A DNA stretch of 64,000 nt from Apiosordaria backusii (GCA_030549205.1 JAUKTV010000016.1:62001-126000); one strand, 5' to 3'. Shown: positions 1-13,139, counted from the first letter of the stretch. The notes: a model not told the origin generated them from the sequence alone. Made by a program: numbers and translations.

Positions 1-3000
1 CCGGCCGTACCCCTATGGGCCCTCGTTTCCTCAGACATGCGCCCCTTATCATGGTTGACTACCCTGGTGAGCTTTCGCTTATGCAGATTTATGGCACCTT
101 CAACTCGGCTATTCTCAAGATCATTCCTTCACTGCGTGGCTATGCCGAGCCGCTTACGCAGTCTATGGTCAAGCTGTATCTCGAGTCGCAACAGCGGTTC
201 ACGCCCAAGATCCAGCCGCATTACGTCTACAGTCCTCGTGAACTTACCAGATGGGTTCGCGGTGTGTATGAAGCCATTCGGCCGCTGGAGACGCTGTCAG
301 TGGAGGGTCTCATTCGCATTTGGGCCCACGAAGCATTGCGTCTATTTCAAGATCGTCTCGTTGCCGAGGACGAGCGCAAGTGGACCGACGAGGCTGTCCG
401 CCGAATCGCCATGGAGTTCTTCCCTACCATTGATGAGCAAAAGGCGCTTGGAGGGCCGATCCTCTTCTCGAACTGGCTGTCCAAGAATTACGTCCCTGTC
501 GACCGGGAGCAGCTCCGCGATTTCGTCAAGGCCCGACTCAAGACCTTTTGCGAGGAAGAGGTGGACGTGCCGCTTATCTTGTTCAATGACGTCTTGGAAC
601 ACGTACTGCGCATTGATCGCGTGTTCAGACAGCCTCAGGGGCATCTCATCCTCATTGGTGTTAGTGGTAGTGGCAAGACTACGCTTTCGAGGTTCGTGGC
701 TTGGATGAATGGTCTGAAGGTGTTCCAGATCAAGGTACATGGAAAGTACTCTGCGGAGGACTTTGATGAGGATCTCAGGGAGGTGCTGAGGCGGTGCGGT
801 TGCAAGGGGGAGAAGATGTGCTTCATTATGGATGAGTCGAATGTGCTGGATTCGGGCTTCCTGGAGAGGATGAATACTCTGCTGGCCAATGCTGAGGTTC
901 CTGGGTTGTTTGAGGGTGATGATTTGGCTGCGTTGATGACGGCTTGCAAGGAGGGTGCTCAGAGGCAGGGGCTGTTGTTGGATTCGCAGGAGGAGCTGTA
1001 TAAGTGGTTTACGGGGCAGATTGTCAAGAATTTGCACGTGGTGTTCACGATGAATCCGCCGGAGGATGGGTTGAGCTCCAAGGCTGCGACGTCGCCTGCG
1101 CTGTTTAACCGTTGCGTGCTGAACTGGTTTGGTGACTGGTCTGATCAGGCCCTGTTCCAGGTTGGTCATGAGCTCACGCACTCGGTTGATTTGGACAGGC
1201 CGAACTGGGGTGCTCCGGATACGATTCCGGTTGCGTACCGAAGTCTCAACCTGCCGCCTTCGCACAGAGAGGCGGTGGTTAACTCGATGGTATATATCCA
1301 CTACTCGCTGCAGCGGTTCAACAGCAAGCTGCTCAAGCAACAGGGCAAGGTCACTTTCCTTACGCCGAGGCACTTTTTGGACTTTGTGGCGCAGTACGTC
1401 AAGCTGTATAATGAGAAGAGGGAGGATTTGGAGGAGCAGCAGAGGCATTTGAATGTTGGTTTGGAGAAGCTGAGGGATACGGTGGACAAGGTCAGAGACT
1501 TGAGGGTCAGTCTGGCCGAGAAGAAGGCACAGCTTGAGCAGAAGGATGCGGAGGCCAATGAGAAGCTGCAGAGGATGGTTGCCGATCAGCGCGAGGCTGA
1601 GCAGAGAAAGAATGCTTCGTTGGAGATTCAGGTTGCGCTTGGGAAGCAGGAGGCCGAGGTTGCGTCGCGCAAAAAGTTTGTGCTGGAGGATTTGGCCAAG
1701 GCTGAGCCGGCTGTGGAGGAGGCGAAGGCTAGTGTCAGCAACATCAAGAGGCAGCAGCTTACGGAAGTGAGGTCTATGTCTTCCCCCCTTCGGGCGTCAG
1801 GCTGGCGCTTGATTCAGTCTGCACGTTGATCGGTCACAGGGTCAGCGACTGGAAGCAGATCCAGGCTGTTGTTCGTCGTGATGACTTCATTGCCAGCATC
1901 ATCAACTTTGACAATGAGAGGCAGATGACCAAGGCGCTGAGGATCAAGATGCGGGATGAGTTCTTGGCCAACCCTGAGTTTACTTTCGAGAAGGTCAACC
2001 GCGCCTCCAAGGCCTGCGGTCCGCTTGTTCAGTGGGTTGAGGCTCAGGTGCAGTATGCCGAGATTTTGGACCGTGTTGGGCCGCTCAGGGAGGAAGTGCA
2101 GCAGCTCGAGGAACAGGCTCTCCAGACCAAGGCCGAGGCCAAGGCGGTCGAGCAGACGATTGAGAACCTCGAGGCTAGCATTGCCACGTACAAGGTTGAG
2201 TACGCGTCGTTGATCAGCGAGACGCAGGCCATCAAGTCGGAGATGTCGAGGGTGCAGTTCAAGGTTGATCGCAGTGTCAAGTTGCTTGATAGCTTGTCAA
2301 GCGAGAGGACGCGCTGGGAGGAGGGCAGCAAGTCGTTTGAGACACAGATCAGCACGCTGGTGGGTGATGTGTTGGTTGCTGCTGCTTTCCTGGCGTACAG
2401 CGGTCTATATGACCAAACGTTCAGAAAGTCGATGATGGAGGACTGGTTGCATCAGCTGCATCTGAGCGGTATTCAATTCAAGCCGCATAATCCCGTTACG
2501 GAGTACCTCTCTACGGCGGACGAGAGGCTTAACTGGCAAGCCAACACGCTTCCTGTGGACGATTTGTGCACAGAAAACGCCATTATTCTCCAGCGCTTCA
2601 ACCGATACCCGCTCATTATCGATCCCTCGGGTCGTGTCACCGAGTTCTTGCAGCGCGAGTGCAAGGACCGCCGGCTTACGGTTACCAGCTTCTTGGATGA
2701 TTCGTTTACCAAGCAGCTGGAGAGCTCGCTCCGTTTCGGTAACCCCATTCTTATCCAGGACGCCGAGCATCTCGACCCTGTGCTCAACCATGTGCTCAAC
2801 AAGGAGTACCAAAAGACAGGTGGTCGTGTGCTGATCCAGCTCGGAAAGCAGCAGATTGACTTCTCGCCTGCGTTCAAGATTTACCTTTCCACGCGGGATC
2901 CTTCGGCTACTTTTGCTCCTGATATTTGCTCTCGGACGACATTTGTCAACTTTACCGTCACGCAAAGCAGTTTGCAGACCCAATCACTGGCTGAGGTGCT

Positions 3001-4943
3001 CAAGTCTGAGCGTCCGGATGTTGATGAGCGGCGTTCCAATCTTATCAAGTTGCAAGGAGAGTTCAAGGTGCACCTTCGCCAGCTTGAGAAGCGTCTCTTG
3101 CAGGCGCTCAATGAGTCTCGTGGCAATATTCTTGATGACGACAATGTCATTGAGACACTCGAGACGCTCAAGACGGAGGCGGCCGAGATCTCTGCCAAGA
3201 TGAGCAACACCGAGGGTGTCATGGCCGAGGTGGAGGAGATTACGCTTCAGTACAACATCATTGCCCGGTCCTGCAGTGCTGTATTTGCGGTGCTGGAGCA
3301 GCTGCACTACATCAATCACTTTTATCAGTTCTCGCTGCAGTACTTCCTGGATATCTTCCACTCTGTCTTGCACGGCAACCCGCACTTGGAAGGCGAGCAG
3401 AATCACAATGTCAGAAGGGATATCATTGTCAAGGATCTCTTTGTCACGACATTCAAGCGGACCGCGCTTGGTCTGTTGCAAAAGGACAGGATCACGCTGG
3501 CTATGCTGCTTGCTCAGGCATCGCCTTACAAGATGGACAAGGGCTTGCTCGATGTTATTCTTGACGAGAAGGTCGAGGGTAAGGACCTCTCGAGCGATAT
3601 TGCCGCCAAGGATGAGGTGTTTGCTCGGGCCAAGCGCATCACGGCGCTCAAGGACAAGATTGACAATGTGCCCGAGGCGGACTGGGACAAGTTCTTTTCC
3701 GAGGAACTTGCCGAGAACTTTGTGCCCAAGATTTGGGACGACAGCATTGCTGAGACGGATCGCGCGCTTATGTCGCTGTTGCTGGTCAAGTTGTTCCGTC
3801 TCGACCGGTTTGTCCCCACTGCCGAGCGGTTTGTCACCTTGGTCTTTGGTAATGATCTATTTGATATTGTCGAGGACCTCAAGCAGACAGTCGACCAAGT
3901 CTCCGCCACCCGCCCATCTCTTTGGTGTCCAGCCCCGGCTTTGACGCCTCTTACAAGGTTGACAGTTTGGTCGAGCGCATGCGCGTCCGCTGCACCAACA
4001 TTGCCATGGGTTCCAACGAAGGCTTGGCCAGTGCAGACAAGGCCATCAGCAACGCCGCCCAGACGGGCTCGTGGGTCCTCATCAAGAACGTCCACTTGGC
4101 TCCTACTTGGCTGCAATCGCTTGAAAAGCGAATGGAGAGTCTGAACCCGAACCGAGAGTTTAGACTGTTCTTGTCCATGGAGTCGTCGCCAAAGATTCCG
4201 GTTAATTTGCTGAGAGCGTCGCGGGTGCTGATGTATGAGCAGCCTGCTGGTGTGAGGGCCAACATGAAGGACTCGATGGGCTCGCTGAGCACGAGGAGCG
4301 CCAAGAGTCCTGTGGAGCGGACGAGGTTGTATCTGCTGCTGTCGTTCTTGCACGCGGTGGTGCAGGAGAGGTTGCGGTATGCGCCTAATTTGGGGTGGAA
4401 GGGGTTTTGGGAGTTTAATGATGCTGATGTGAGTTTTTACAATCTAACCGTTTCAATGTTGTGGGATGGATGTTAATATTCTAAAAAAAACAGTACGAAT
4501 GCTCCGCCTTTGTCATTGACACTTGGATCGATGTCGCCGCTCAGAACCGCACCAATATCGCGCCGGCCAACATCCCCTGGGACATGATCCGGTATCTGAT
4601 TACCGAGACCTACGGAGGTAAAATCGATGATGAAGGGGACTTTAGCATGTTGAGGCAAATTGTTTCTACCTTTTTGACACCCGCGGCGTTCGATATTGGC
4701 CACAAGCTTGTTGAGGCTACGCCCGAGACGGGGAGCGAGGAGCTGGTCGTGCCGAGCGGGACGTCGCTGCAGGAGTTTATGGGGTGGATTCAGAAGCTGC
4801 CGGAGAGGGAGCCGCCTACGTATCTGGGCTTGCCGGCGAATGCGGAGAAGTTGCTGCTTGTGGGGTTGGGGAGGAGCTTGATTGGGAACTTGAAAAAGGT
4901 GGTTGATTTGTTGGATGAGGGGGAGGCGCTGATGGAGGTTTAG
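1..4943 (+). CDS. ro-1: Cytoplasmic dynein heavy chain, C-terminal part (5' partial, two frame breaks)
   Basis: Motor subunit of cytoplasmic dynein, which drives minus-end transport of nuclei and vesicles along microtubules (RO-1 in Neurospora, NUDA in Aspergillus, Dyn1 in yeast). The window opens inside AAA3. AAA4 follows with an intact P-loop GVSGSGKTT at 657-683. Next come stalk coiled coil 1, the microtubule-binding domain (KRQQLTEVRSM), coiled coil 2, AAA5, AAA6 and the short fungal C-terminus ending at TAG 4941-4943. The frame in use starts at base 3. One intron, 4429-4493 (GTGAGT...ACAG), joins NDAD to YECSAF. Homology continues across two one-base losses, one in the C6 run 1783-1788 and one within 3905-3916. 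With both bases counted, the window encodes about 1625 residues. The breaks look like sequence errors rather than a dead gene, because conservation continues unbroken to the stop. The last third is G-rich. Family identity is certain. Confidence 0.96.
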
Positions 4944-7778
4944 GGGGGCAGAGAGACTTAGCATTGGGGTGGTGGAAAAGGGGTGTGGGATGGATGGTAT
5001 ATGATATGATGTTATAATAAATATTGTGTTAAGAGAATGTGGGAGGTGGGGAGAGCGTAGAGGATACCCATTCTTATGAGATGTATTTTGTGTGTTTTTA
5101 CCTGGGGAAAATAGACAGACTGTATGTGATATTATTACTTGGACTTGGATGTGCTTAGCATGTGAGGTCTAGCGTATCTCTCTCAGGGCTTTTTCACTTT
5201 TGGGGGCATTTTCACTCGGGAAGACATCTCGGAGGCACCACAGAAACAAAACAAAAGAAGTTCGGCACCTAAAACAGTGCTGTAAACCACCAATTGTGAG
5301 AATGGTCGCTCAATCTACAACGGAATAAAAAAAGAAAGAAAGAAAATAGCCGTGATTGCAAACGCAAGTCCTACGTCATGTAACCCACCCTTTAATCTCC
5401 CAAAACCTGCAGACTTTGCGTGCTGTAGACAAGGTAGAGACTTGACAAGTTATCGATAGAGTCGGGTCTCCCGTGCTAACCGGTCATTTTCCTCCGGTGG
5501 GTGGGTGTCGATGCGTATCAAGATTCTGTCGGTACCGGGTAGAATGGAGATGTGTAAAATAGGGATAGGTAATGTCGGTCGTGGAAGTTTCCGCGTATTC
5601 CTTATGGGATATCTCCAAGCTGTGGGTTGCAGATCTGTTGAGTCCGCCCAACTACGGTAGCTAGACTAGTTTACTTGAGAATATCAAGATATCTGATCTT
5701 TAACTCTCTGACATCAGAAGGATCTCTCTTCTCTCCCTATGCTTCACGGTTGTTGTCTATCGTTATTTGCGAGATGGTTTGGGATTCTTTTTTACGTTTG
5801 CCGGATAGGCCGGTGATTTTCTGATTTTCACCATGACATCACCACCTTCGCTCCCTTATCCCCTCATCAGCATCGATGATTTTTTGACAAGGAAGGTTAA
5901 AAGTCGGCGGTTTTTTTTTTTTTTACCGATCTCGAGAAACTTGAATTGAATCCACCGTCGCTCCATCATCATCATATATGCAAGCCACCACCGCCCGGTA
6001 TCATACAACAGTATATGATATGTGCCGCCCCATCCCGCCCAATTCCGTCCCATCCTGGAGGGTGAGGCTTCAATCGCATTGGCGGTGCCTGAGCAGAGAG
6101 AGGATTCAAGATCTTCAGGGGTAAACCACACATCCACACATCCACACATCCACACATCCACACATCCACACATCCACACATCCACACATCCACACACTCC
6201 CGCAGTGTTGGACAAGTATGTTACACAAACCAAAAACCCCAACAACACTGCCAAAAATCCGGTTTTACACTATCTAGCTACCACACAAAATCGGCTCAAT
6301 ATGATTGGAATGCCAACACAAAAAAAATGATATTCAGGCACGATTCCCCTTTTTAATCATCCAAGGATCCCCCATAATCCCGTCCCCAATCCCATACAAA
6401 GGTACAGTAGTGTAGTGTGTACCAAGGCTTGTTCCTTTCTGGATAATCCTGTAATCCCGCCCAATCGTGTCAATCGCGCCCAATCGCGCCAATCCCCATC
6501 CATGCTGCTCTGTTGGCCGTTTCATCAAATATCAAATATGGTCATGATTTTCGATCGTTCCTGACAACAGCAAAAACTTTCCAGATCAGATCATAATGTG
6601 TGATGTGTGGTATGGTGTGTTTGTGTCTGCAGAGTAAGGTAGGTAATATTCATACAGCACCACCACGACAAACTCCATCGAAGTCGTCATCCACATCGTC
6701 ATCGTCATCATCACCCACTTCTTTTCCAACAGCCCACCCCGCTTGGTCTGTCTGATCAAAGAGGCTGTGTCAAGTCAACGCGCTTTGAGGATCTGGAGGG
6801 GGGAATTCAGGTACGGACGGCACAGTTCTACTCCTACATAGGTACCTTCCTTACCTTTCCCCTCCTGTTTAGGGACCAAAAATCCCACCGGTTCGGAGGC
6901 CGGAAATCGTGACCACCCCCCAAGCTTGACCAACAAATATTGCGTAGCTATTTTCCAACTGCGTAATTGCGGCGTGGACATTGTGAGATAAAAAGTCCTC
7001 GTTACTTAATATTCGCAACAAAGTCCGAGGGTTACTGTTACCTTGATTCCAAAGTAAAGCCAGCCGGACATGAGATACATATGCGATCAAAATGTGTGTA
7101 ATTGTGGTCTCCGATTTTGACTGTCGTCGAAACAGCGGCCTCGACACAGGTAAATATGTACACATAAACCACCCATCCGTCGGCACTCAGCCGGCGTTAC
7201 AGATACACCCATCACCTCCCTGTCCGTGTCAGCCTTTTCCAGAGTCTTTCTTCATGTCAGCCTAGACCATGATTACCCTATTAAACCCATCATGCGCTTG
7301 CCGTCACAAGAAAGCGAGTCTGTGTTGTTCCCCTTGACCATCCAGATTGGGGAAAAAACACCATTTCACACTTGCGCGCTTTGTTCCCAGTCCAAAATCA
7401 CTTTCTTTTCTTTGGCCACACACACGGACAAGATAACTCTTTCCATGTTTCCCGTACCATAAAAAAACCTCAACCCTATCTTGCCTCAAAACCCAACCCA
7501 ACCCAGCCACGCAGCAAGCAGTAGCGATTGCAACGGGAGTGACCCCCTTCCCTAATCCCCTAATATGTCCATCCAGCCCAGTCCGAGAACGCCATTGGTA
7601 TCGTGAAATGCAGATGCAATAGGTAAAGAAAAACGCAAACTCGCGCAAAAATGCCCAGAGAGAGAAAAAAAGGGATTTGTTCGTGTACGTCATGAGAACC
7701 CTGTTTAGCCCGCCTGCCCCTATTGTCCAACCCAGGAAATCGTAGAACGAAAAAGAATTGCTCGAGGAAACCGCCAGT
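4944..7778. other. Long convergent intergenic region (dynein 3' / WSC gene 3')
   Basis: A 2.8-kb gap between the converging dynein and WSC genes. The reading frames present are short, lack family resemblance and include the in-frame product of an 8-bp minisatellite at 6126-6197. Poly-T/poly-A tracts occur near 5911-5925. I see no tRNA, 5S rRNA or transposon structure. It is much longer than needed for two 3' UTRs in this genome; a non-coding RNA or a decayed element is possible but not supported by anything I can read. Confidence 0.6.
6126..6197. repeat. 8-bp minisatellite, nine units
   Basis: Unit CCACACAT repeated head to tail: eight perfect copies at 6126-6189, then a ninth copy with one change at 6190-6197. 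Eight is not a multiple of three, so translation gives an eight-residue periodic peptide in every frame, which explains the false open frames here. Confidence 0.95.
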
Positions 7779-9172
7779 CTAGTAATCGGGGTCCGGGTTT
7801 GTCGCTCTCAGCACTCGGGGTGCATCGAGTCGTCTTGAATAATCTTGGTTGTCTTGTAGGGAGTTGATGCTGTCGCGGCTTCGGTTCTGATCGCGTACAT
7901 AAAATGGATCGAGTCGTGGGTCGACGGGCATGAGCTGGCTTCGACGTTTCGCCTCCCACGTTAGTGGCTGCTCAGTCACCTGAGGCGACTTTGCCGTGCC
8001 CGAAGCGCTGCCCCCTCTCATCGGCGATACGAATCCCTGTTGTTCTTCTTGCCTCCTCTTCTTCCACAGGAGCCAGACGAATAGCCCAAGGACGGACAAG
8101 CCGCCAATGATGCCCACGGCAATGCCGGCAACGGCTCCGGCCTGCAGGCCATTGTTAGAGCTTGAATCAGTCGCGCCAGTGGCCTGTGGAAAGGCCGCCG
8201 TCACAGTTTTGACAACGCCTCCAACGGTTACTGTCTCCACTGAGTCTGGTCCCGACGTAACGGCTTGATCAGGCTATCGGAAATGTCAGCAACGTCCTTT
8301 CTCAGATTAAACACAGCAAAGAAATTGCCGCCGGGCCCGAACGAAAACTAGAAAGTCAGAGCATACAGGAGATGAAAATGTGGAAGATTCACTCGTCGAG
8401 GAGATCGACGGTGTTATGGTCACTGTGATGTGAAATGTGCTCTGCACGATCTCAGCCTCAGTGATCATAGTAGTCACAGGAACGGGAACAGGGACATTGG
8501 CCTGGGTGTTTTGGGAAGGTTAAAAACGGCCGTAACTCCAGGGCTCTCAAGCGTGATCAAGAGAATGGAACAACGGCTCGTGGGGTGCTTGAGGCGGTAA
8601 AGCAAAAGTGATCGGGGGGGGGGGGGGGGGCTTCGGCAGGCATGTGTGCTGTGCACTTGAAAACTGGGGGGAAACTTACGGATGGTGTTGTTGACGGTTT
8701 TTGGCTGGTGGCGATGCCCATTCCTGCCGGCGCTGTACCCGATGGCTTGTGTTCAGCAACTTCCATGTATCCCCAGACGCCCTTTCCACCGCAAATGTCA
8801 TCGGGGTAGCCTGGGCATGGATAATTGCAGTCCGAGATTTGGGCCTGATCAGCCCTATTAGGGATGAGGTTCGAGCACCAGCACTTTTTCTCGAGCACAA
8901 TGGCAAAAGCATACTCGGCATCCGTGCAGTTCCCTAAGCAGCGGCCCATGCTCTGGAAGTTGCTGACGACTATTCGGAGTTGTAATGTTAGTATAATACC
9001 CCAGTCATCAGGTGCCAAGACATATGTTCCACTTACGTGGGTCGAAGTCCATGCCAGTATTAACTCTGGCACAATACTCCATTGGAACGGATGGGTTTGC
9101 CTGGGAGATGCCGCAGAGTAGAGCGACGAGGCTGAAGATGGCCCAAGAGAGGGCGGTTCGTGGTGGTGCCAT
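7779..9172 (-). CDS. WSC-domain cell-wall stress sensor, single-pass membrane protein
   Basis: Probable cell-wall integrity sensor of the Wsc family, which spans the plasma membrane and signals wall stress to Rho1/protein kinase C. Four exons read from the minus strand: 9037-9172, 8680-8969, 8367-8501 and 7779-8273. The introns are 67, 178 and 93 bp, and all phases agree, giving 351 aa. The start is the first ATG (9172), preceding a signal peptide (MAPPRTALSW...ISQA). Residues about 30-117 form a WSC domain with the expected eight cysteines (YCA, RCL, NCT, KCWC, DCN, PCP, ICG). A Ser/Thr-rich linker follows, then a Gly/Ala/Val-rich transmembrane helix near residues 232-257 followed by KKRRQ, and a short cytoplasmic tail ending NPDPDY. 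Exon 3 is the least certain part; it is supported by GTATGC donor, GCTGAC branch site and GATAG acceptor. Intron 2 carries a 17-G run. Confidence 0.88.
8614..8630. repeat. 17-base poly-G run in WSC intron 2
   Basis: Seventeen consecutive G on the plus strand (C on the coding strand), inside the 178-bp second intron of the WSC gene. Runs of this length are unstable and are often miscounted. Confidence 0.95.
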
Positions 9173-12100
9173 GGCAGGCGACTCTGTGGTGTGATGTGCT
9201 GGTGTCGATTTGACGTCGAAGGAGACCTGGTGGAGCTCTTGTTTGGTGCACGGCGTTGCGTTCGCAATCAATTGAGTCGAATATCCCACGCAACTATTCC
9301 CAGAAGATCCTCACGCACGAATTGGCCCGGTAGGGGTCACGGCCATGCCAGGTTGAGTGATGTGGTCGGGCCGGTGGTGGTGAAGGTGGTATTGTTGATG
9401 GTGGATTTCGGGGAAAGTTGGAGGCACTTGGGTCGGTCGACCTGCTTGGCTGGGAGACTGATGCTCCAATATCGGTACGAAAGATGGGATGAGTCCGTAA
9501 GCTGGAATTGAGCACGGCGAGGCCGCGTGACGGACAGAGCAGGACGGCGATGGTTGTCCCGCGAGGGTGGTGACCAGAGTCAGTCAGGTAGGTCTTGGAC
9601 ACAGTGGCAGGAGGAAGGAAGAGGAGAAAAAGGTGGTGTGCGTGGCGGCGTGGGGACCGTTTGCAGGTAAAAAAGAGAAAAGCAGCCGGCCGAAGGACCA
9701 ACAGTGAGCAGCAGGTGGGGACGGCGAGGAGAGGCGGGTGTTTGATGACAAGGATTGGGTCAGAAGCAGCCAGATCTTGTCAGTCAGCGCTGCCCGCCGA
9801 TAAGTCACTGAGCTGGGTCGAGAGCACGCTCCTGCCAGCCGTTTCACCTGTTTGCTTTCTTTTTTTTTCTTGAAGAAATGAGAGACAGTGGAGGACGGGA
9901 CACAACTTACACGTTTCTGAGGCGGGAGCTGGAGAATGGGGCTGCACGAATATGTCTTGCAACCTGGAAATCCCTCTCGGCGATCACGGTTTTCTTGGCC
10001 AGGCACGGCGCTGGGCTGCAGGGAAGGGATTGATAGGGCAAGCACCCACTGAGTGAGGCCAGCGGGAGCTCGGGCTCCCGGGAAGGACCTAAGCATGGCG
10101 TCACTGCCCTATCCACGCAGCCCCCGGTAGCCGGTACTTGGGATTTTCTGGGCACGTTAGCGGCTCTAGGCGCTGAAAGCCGCTCATGGCCAATGGCGGC
10201 GCGCTGAAACCGCCCGGTCCAACCTTAGCACCGGCCCGCTTGGCGGGGTAGCCAGTACCCATCCCAGGTCCTTCAGCTCACTTGTTCTCTGTGCAACGTG
10301 GGAGTCGAGCCGCGAAGACGCCGCCGCTGTTCCTGAAGATCTTTTTCGTCGTGGCTTACGGAATTCTCGTTGTTTCTTTTATCCAAATCACAAGCCAATA
10401 CACGCCTCGGCGGAGATTATCTGTACAGCCCTTATCAAGGGCTATAGACACAAGGTAAGTGGGTGGTTGGCATGCTCGGCGCATCTCGGACTCCGTTCAA
10501 GAGGGCACATGGCTGCCAGTCGATGGAATGCAACGGAATACGGATTGTGCGACTCCACCACCGAGGTCCCGTCGAGATCTTCTCGACGCGCGGGATTTTT
10601 CCATTCAGGCACGTTTCTTGATGGCTATCAATCTGTTGATAATTAGTGACAGGCTTAGCGTTCGCTCGACCGCGATGGTCCTTGTAGCAGCTGTGGATAC
10701 ACTACACACCACCGTCTGTCCTTAGCCCACCAGGGCGTTCAGACGTCAGCCAAGGCCCGTGTGAATCTGTGATTGATGTTGTTACCATGGCCCAGAAGGG
10801 AACAGCAAGTGAGACATGGCGGCAACCTGCAGAAACCGAAACATCTGCTGATGAAGGTGCCGTTAGAACGTGACAGCTATCTCCTTGCCTCGAGCGGCCC
10901 CTATTTCTCACTTCAAACCTATGTACATGCCGCCACCATGACGAACGACTCGCACAACGTCGGCAGAAACGGCATCGCAAGCTCTCGGCGGAGGGGCTTC
11001 AAACTCTCACACTTGCTGCAAGCGCGATGCACCCCCTAATGCAGTGCCCTCCGCGCACAACACGAACACATCACTGTGCTTGTGACCAACTGACTCAGCT
11101 GCTGTCATCCTCAACTGATGACACCTAAACGGTGCCGATGCCGCCTTCACGAAACTTGCAAAGACGATTCGTATAGGATACCCGGGTCGGAGCCGGCTTT
11201 TGTCTGCGATAGGAGACGTTGGTCCGGTGGAAAACGGCGGCTGTCAACCAGTCAACCCAATGGCAGCGGCCGGCCTCTATCCCGCAGCGTAGAATGGATC
11301 GCCGGAAACAGCACGGCAGACCATGCAGGCAGAACCCATGTGATTTGGTGTCCTCGTATTGCCAACTGCGCCCCTCAAAACGAGACGACACGCGTCCACT
11401 CCTATAAAAGCCGGCAGTGGACAAGACGATACGAAAGCATTGTCGTATATGGATGCTCGTACTTCATGAATATTCTCAAGACACTCGTCAGCAGCCTTCA
11501 ACAAGAAGAGACAAAACGTTCGACATTGAAGCAGTCAACCCACACGCGGGGGTCACTACCCGCATCAGCGTCCAGCATCCACCCGGCGATGTTACCTCTG
11601 TATACTGTGTAAAGGCAGTGTAGCATCGAAGCCAAAGGTGGGATTGCCATCCGGGATCGAATTGTTCTTTCTGCATCGTTGTACACTATGCCTGCCTTGA
11701 TTCTGCGGGTCAACCAAGTTTTATCGGCCGCAATAATAAGAGCGATAAATACACAGTACAACTCGGTCCACCACACCGGGACGGGGGCGAGATAACACTG
11801 ATGATGCGGCCGTTATGAGCTCACTGTTTGTTTTGGGGTGGAACAGAACAGCTCATTGTTTACCTTTCCTTACCCTGTGCGCGCATATTGTCCAACCAGA
11901 CCCCTCAACATCCAGCAAAACATGTCTCGAGCTTGTTATTGTTGCCGTCACGCAAGGACTCACCGGCGCTACCACAACAGTAGCAAAAGCAGGCCACAGC
12001 CAAAAACTTCCGCAGCGTCGGCTGTCGTGAAGCAGTCTCTTTCTTCTCATCTTTCGTTTCCCTTTTGTTTGCTTCGATCTTTTGCTCCGGGGTAAGCGAG

Positions 12101-13139
12101 CTGCTTACCGACGGATTCACCGCTTGTCTGTCTGTCTGTCTCGCCCAGCCTACAATAGTGTTCGACAAGAAACACTACTGTACTCTGTATGTGCGATATG
12201 CTGTCTCATCTTGGTACCGAGGAATTTGCTGATGATAGCGGTGAATCCCACCTGTCTGTCTCTCAGTGTCTGCAAAAAAGGCAACAAGACAAAAATGCGG
12301 GGGAATGCAGTGCAGATTGGCCCTGTCTGAACATACAATGACACCATCTCTTCTTCATCTGATCTGATCTGCACGAACCGAATTTCGTCAACATCTTCCC
12401 CAGACAACGCACAGAGTCTTTTTTTTATCATTTCTTTTTCTCGTCTTATCCATCGCTTCCGTGGCTCCCATCAACAAGCCACATGTGCCAGCCCAAGCCC
12501 AGTCAAGAAGCTCCTTTTCGGAATGGTCGGATTCTCATGAAGTTTTTGTGTCAGTGCTGGTTTGACGACTTTTGTCCGCCAGGCTAGCTTTTTAGCAGAT
12601 CTTAGCATTGTCGATCACGGGTATTCTTGGCAGGAATCGTGGCCGGCCCGGTTGATGATCTGATTGGTGATGAAATATCGTGATGCTACCGGGTGAGCGA
12701 ACCCGGCGAGCCTAGGGCTTGGTTTGGCGTGATGTTAGCGCGGCTGAGATGATCGGATCTTGAATGAAGGCGAAGAGGAGAGAATCGCTTGTCTTCAGCC
12801 AGGCCTCTCAACATCAATATCCTCAGAAGGGAGTTGCGGCATACAGTGTACCAAGCATAGCATAATAACAATGATCACAATCACTACCTTATTCAACTGG
12901 TAACAGTGTCAATTGACTTCATTTCATCGTCTATCTCAAACGAATGCTTTCAAAGATACCCCTTAACAGTATCATAATGCTAAAACCATCCAACAATTAC
13001 AAAACAGTAACCCACAAATCTTATGTGAAAACGCCTTGAAGCGCCCGCTACCAGAACCCGGCTCCAAAAAGACCAAAAGCGAGTGAGCAGTCAATTATCC
13101 AGGTGCCTTGCTGGTATCGAACCAGTATATCCCCCCCAC
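9173..13139. other. 4-kb intergenic island upstream of the WSC gene
   Basis: Lies between the WSC start codon (9172) and the Kelch gene stop (13140), both on the minus strand. All frames are short, overlap each other and show no recognisable domain. There is a short TGTC microsatellite near 12127-12145 and a pyrimidine tract near 9858-9871. A long promoter or 5' leader of the WSC gene is the simplest reading. I see no tRNA, rRNA or transposon. Confidence 0.55.

Noticed and set aside
342..1448. 368-codon minus-strand frame opposite dynein
   Set aside because: Antisense of the AAA4 coding sequence; composition is not gene-like.
1765..1800. 36-bp GT-AG intron as an explanation for the dynein frame change
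   Set aside because: Shorter than any other intron here and it would remove conserved residues that are readable in the two frames.
6126..6197. Regular repeats as a possible CRISPR array
   Set aside because: Units are 8 bp, adjacent and without spacers, in a fungal nuclear genome.
5856..6254. Cys/Val/Asp-periodic peptide frame, looking like a repeat protein
   Set aside because: It is the translation of the 8-bp minisatellite and extends into plainly non-coding flanks.
13105..13130. tRNA T-arm-like CTGGTATCGAACCAG
   Set aside because: No matching acceptor, anticodon or D arm on either side; a chance small hairpin.
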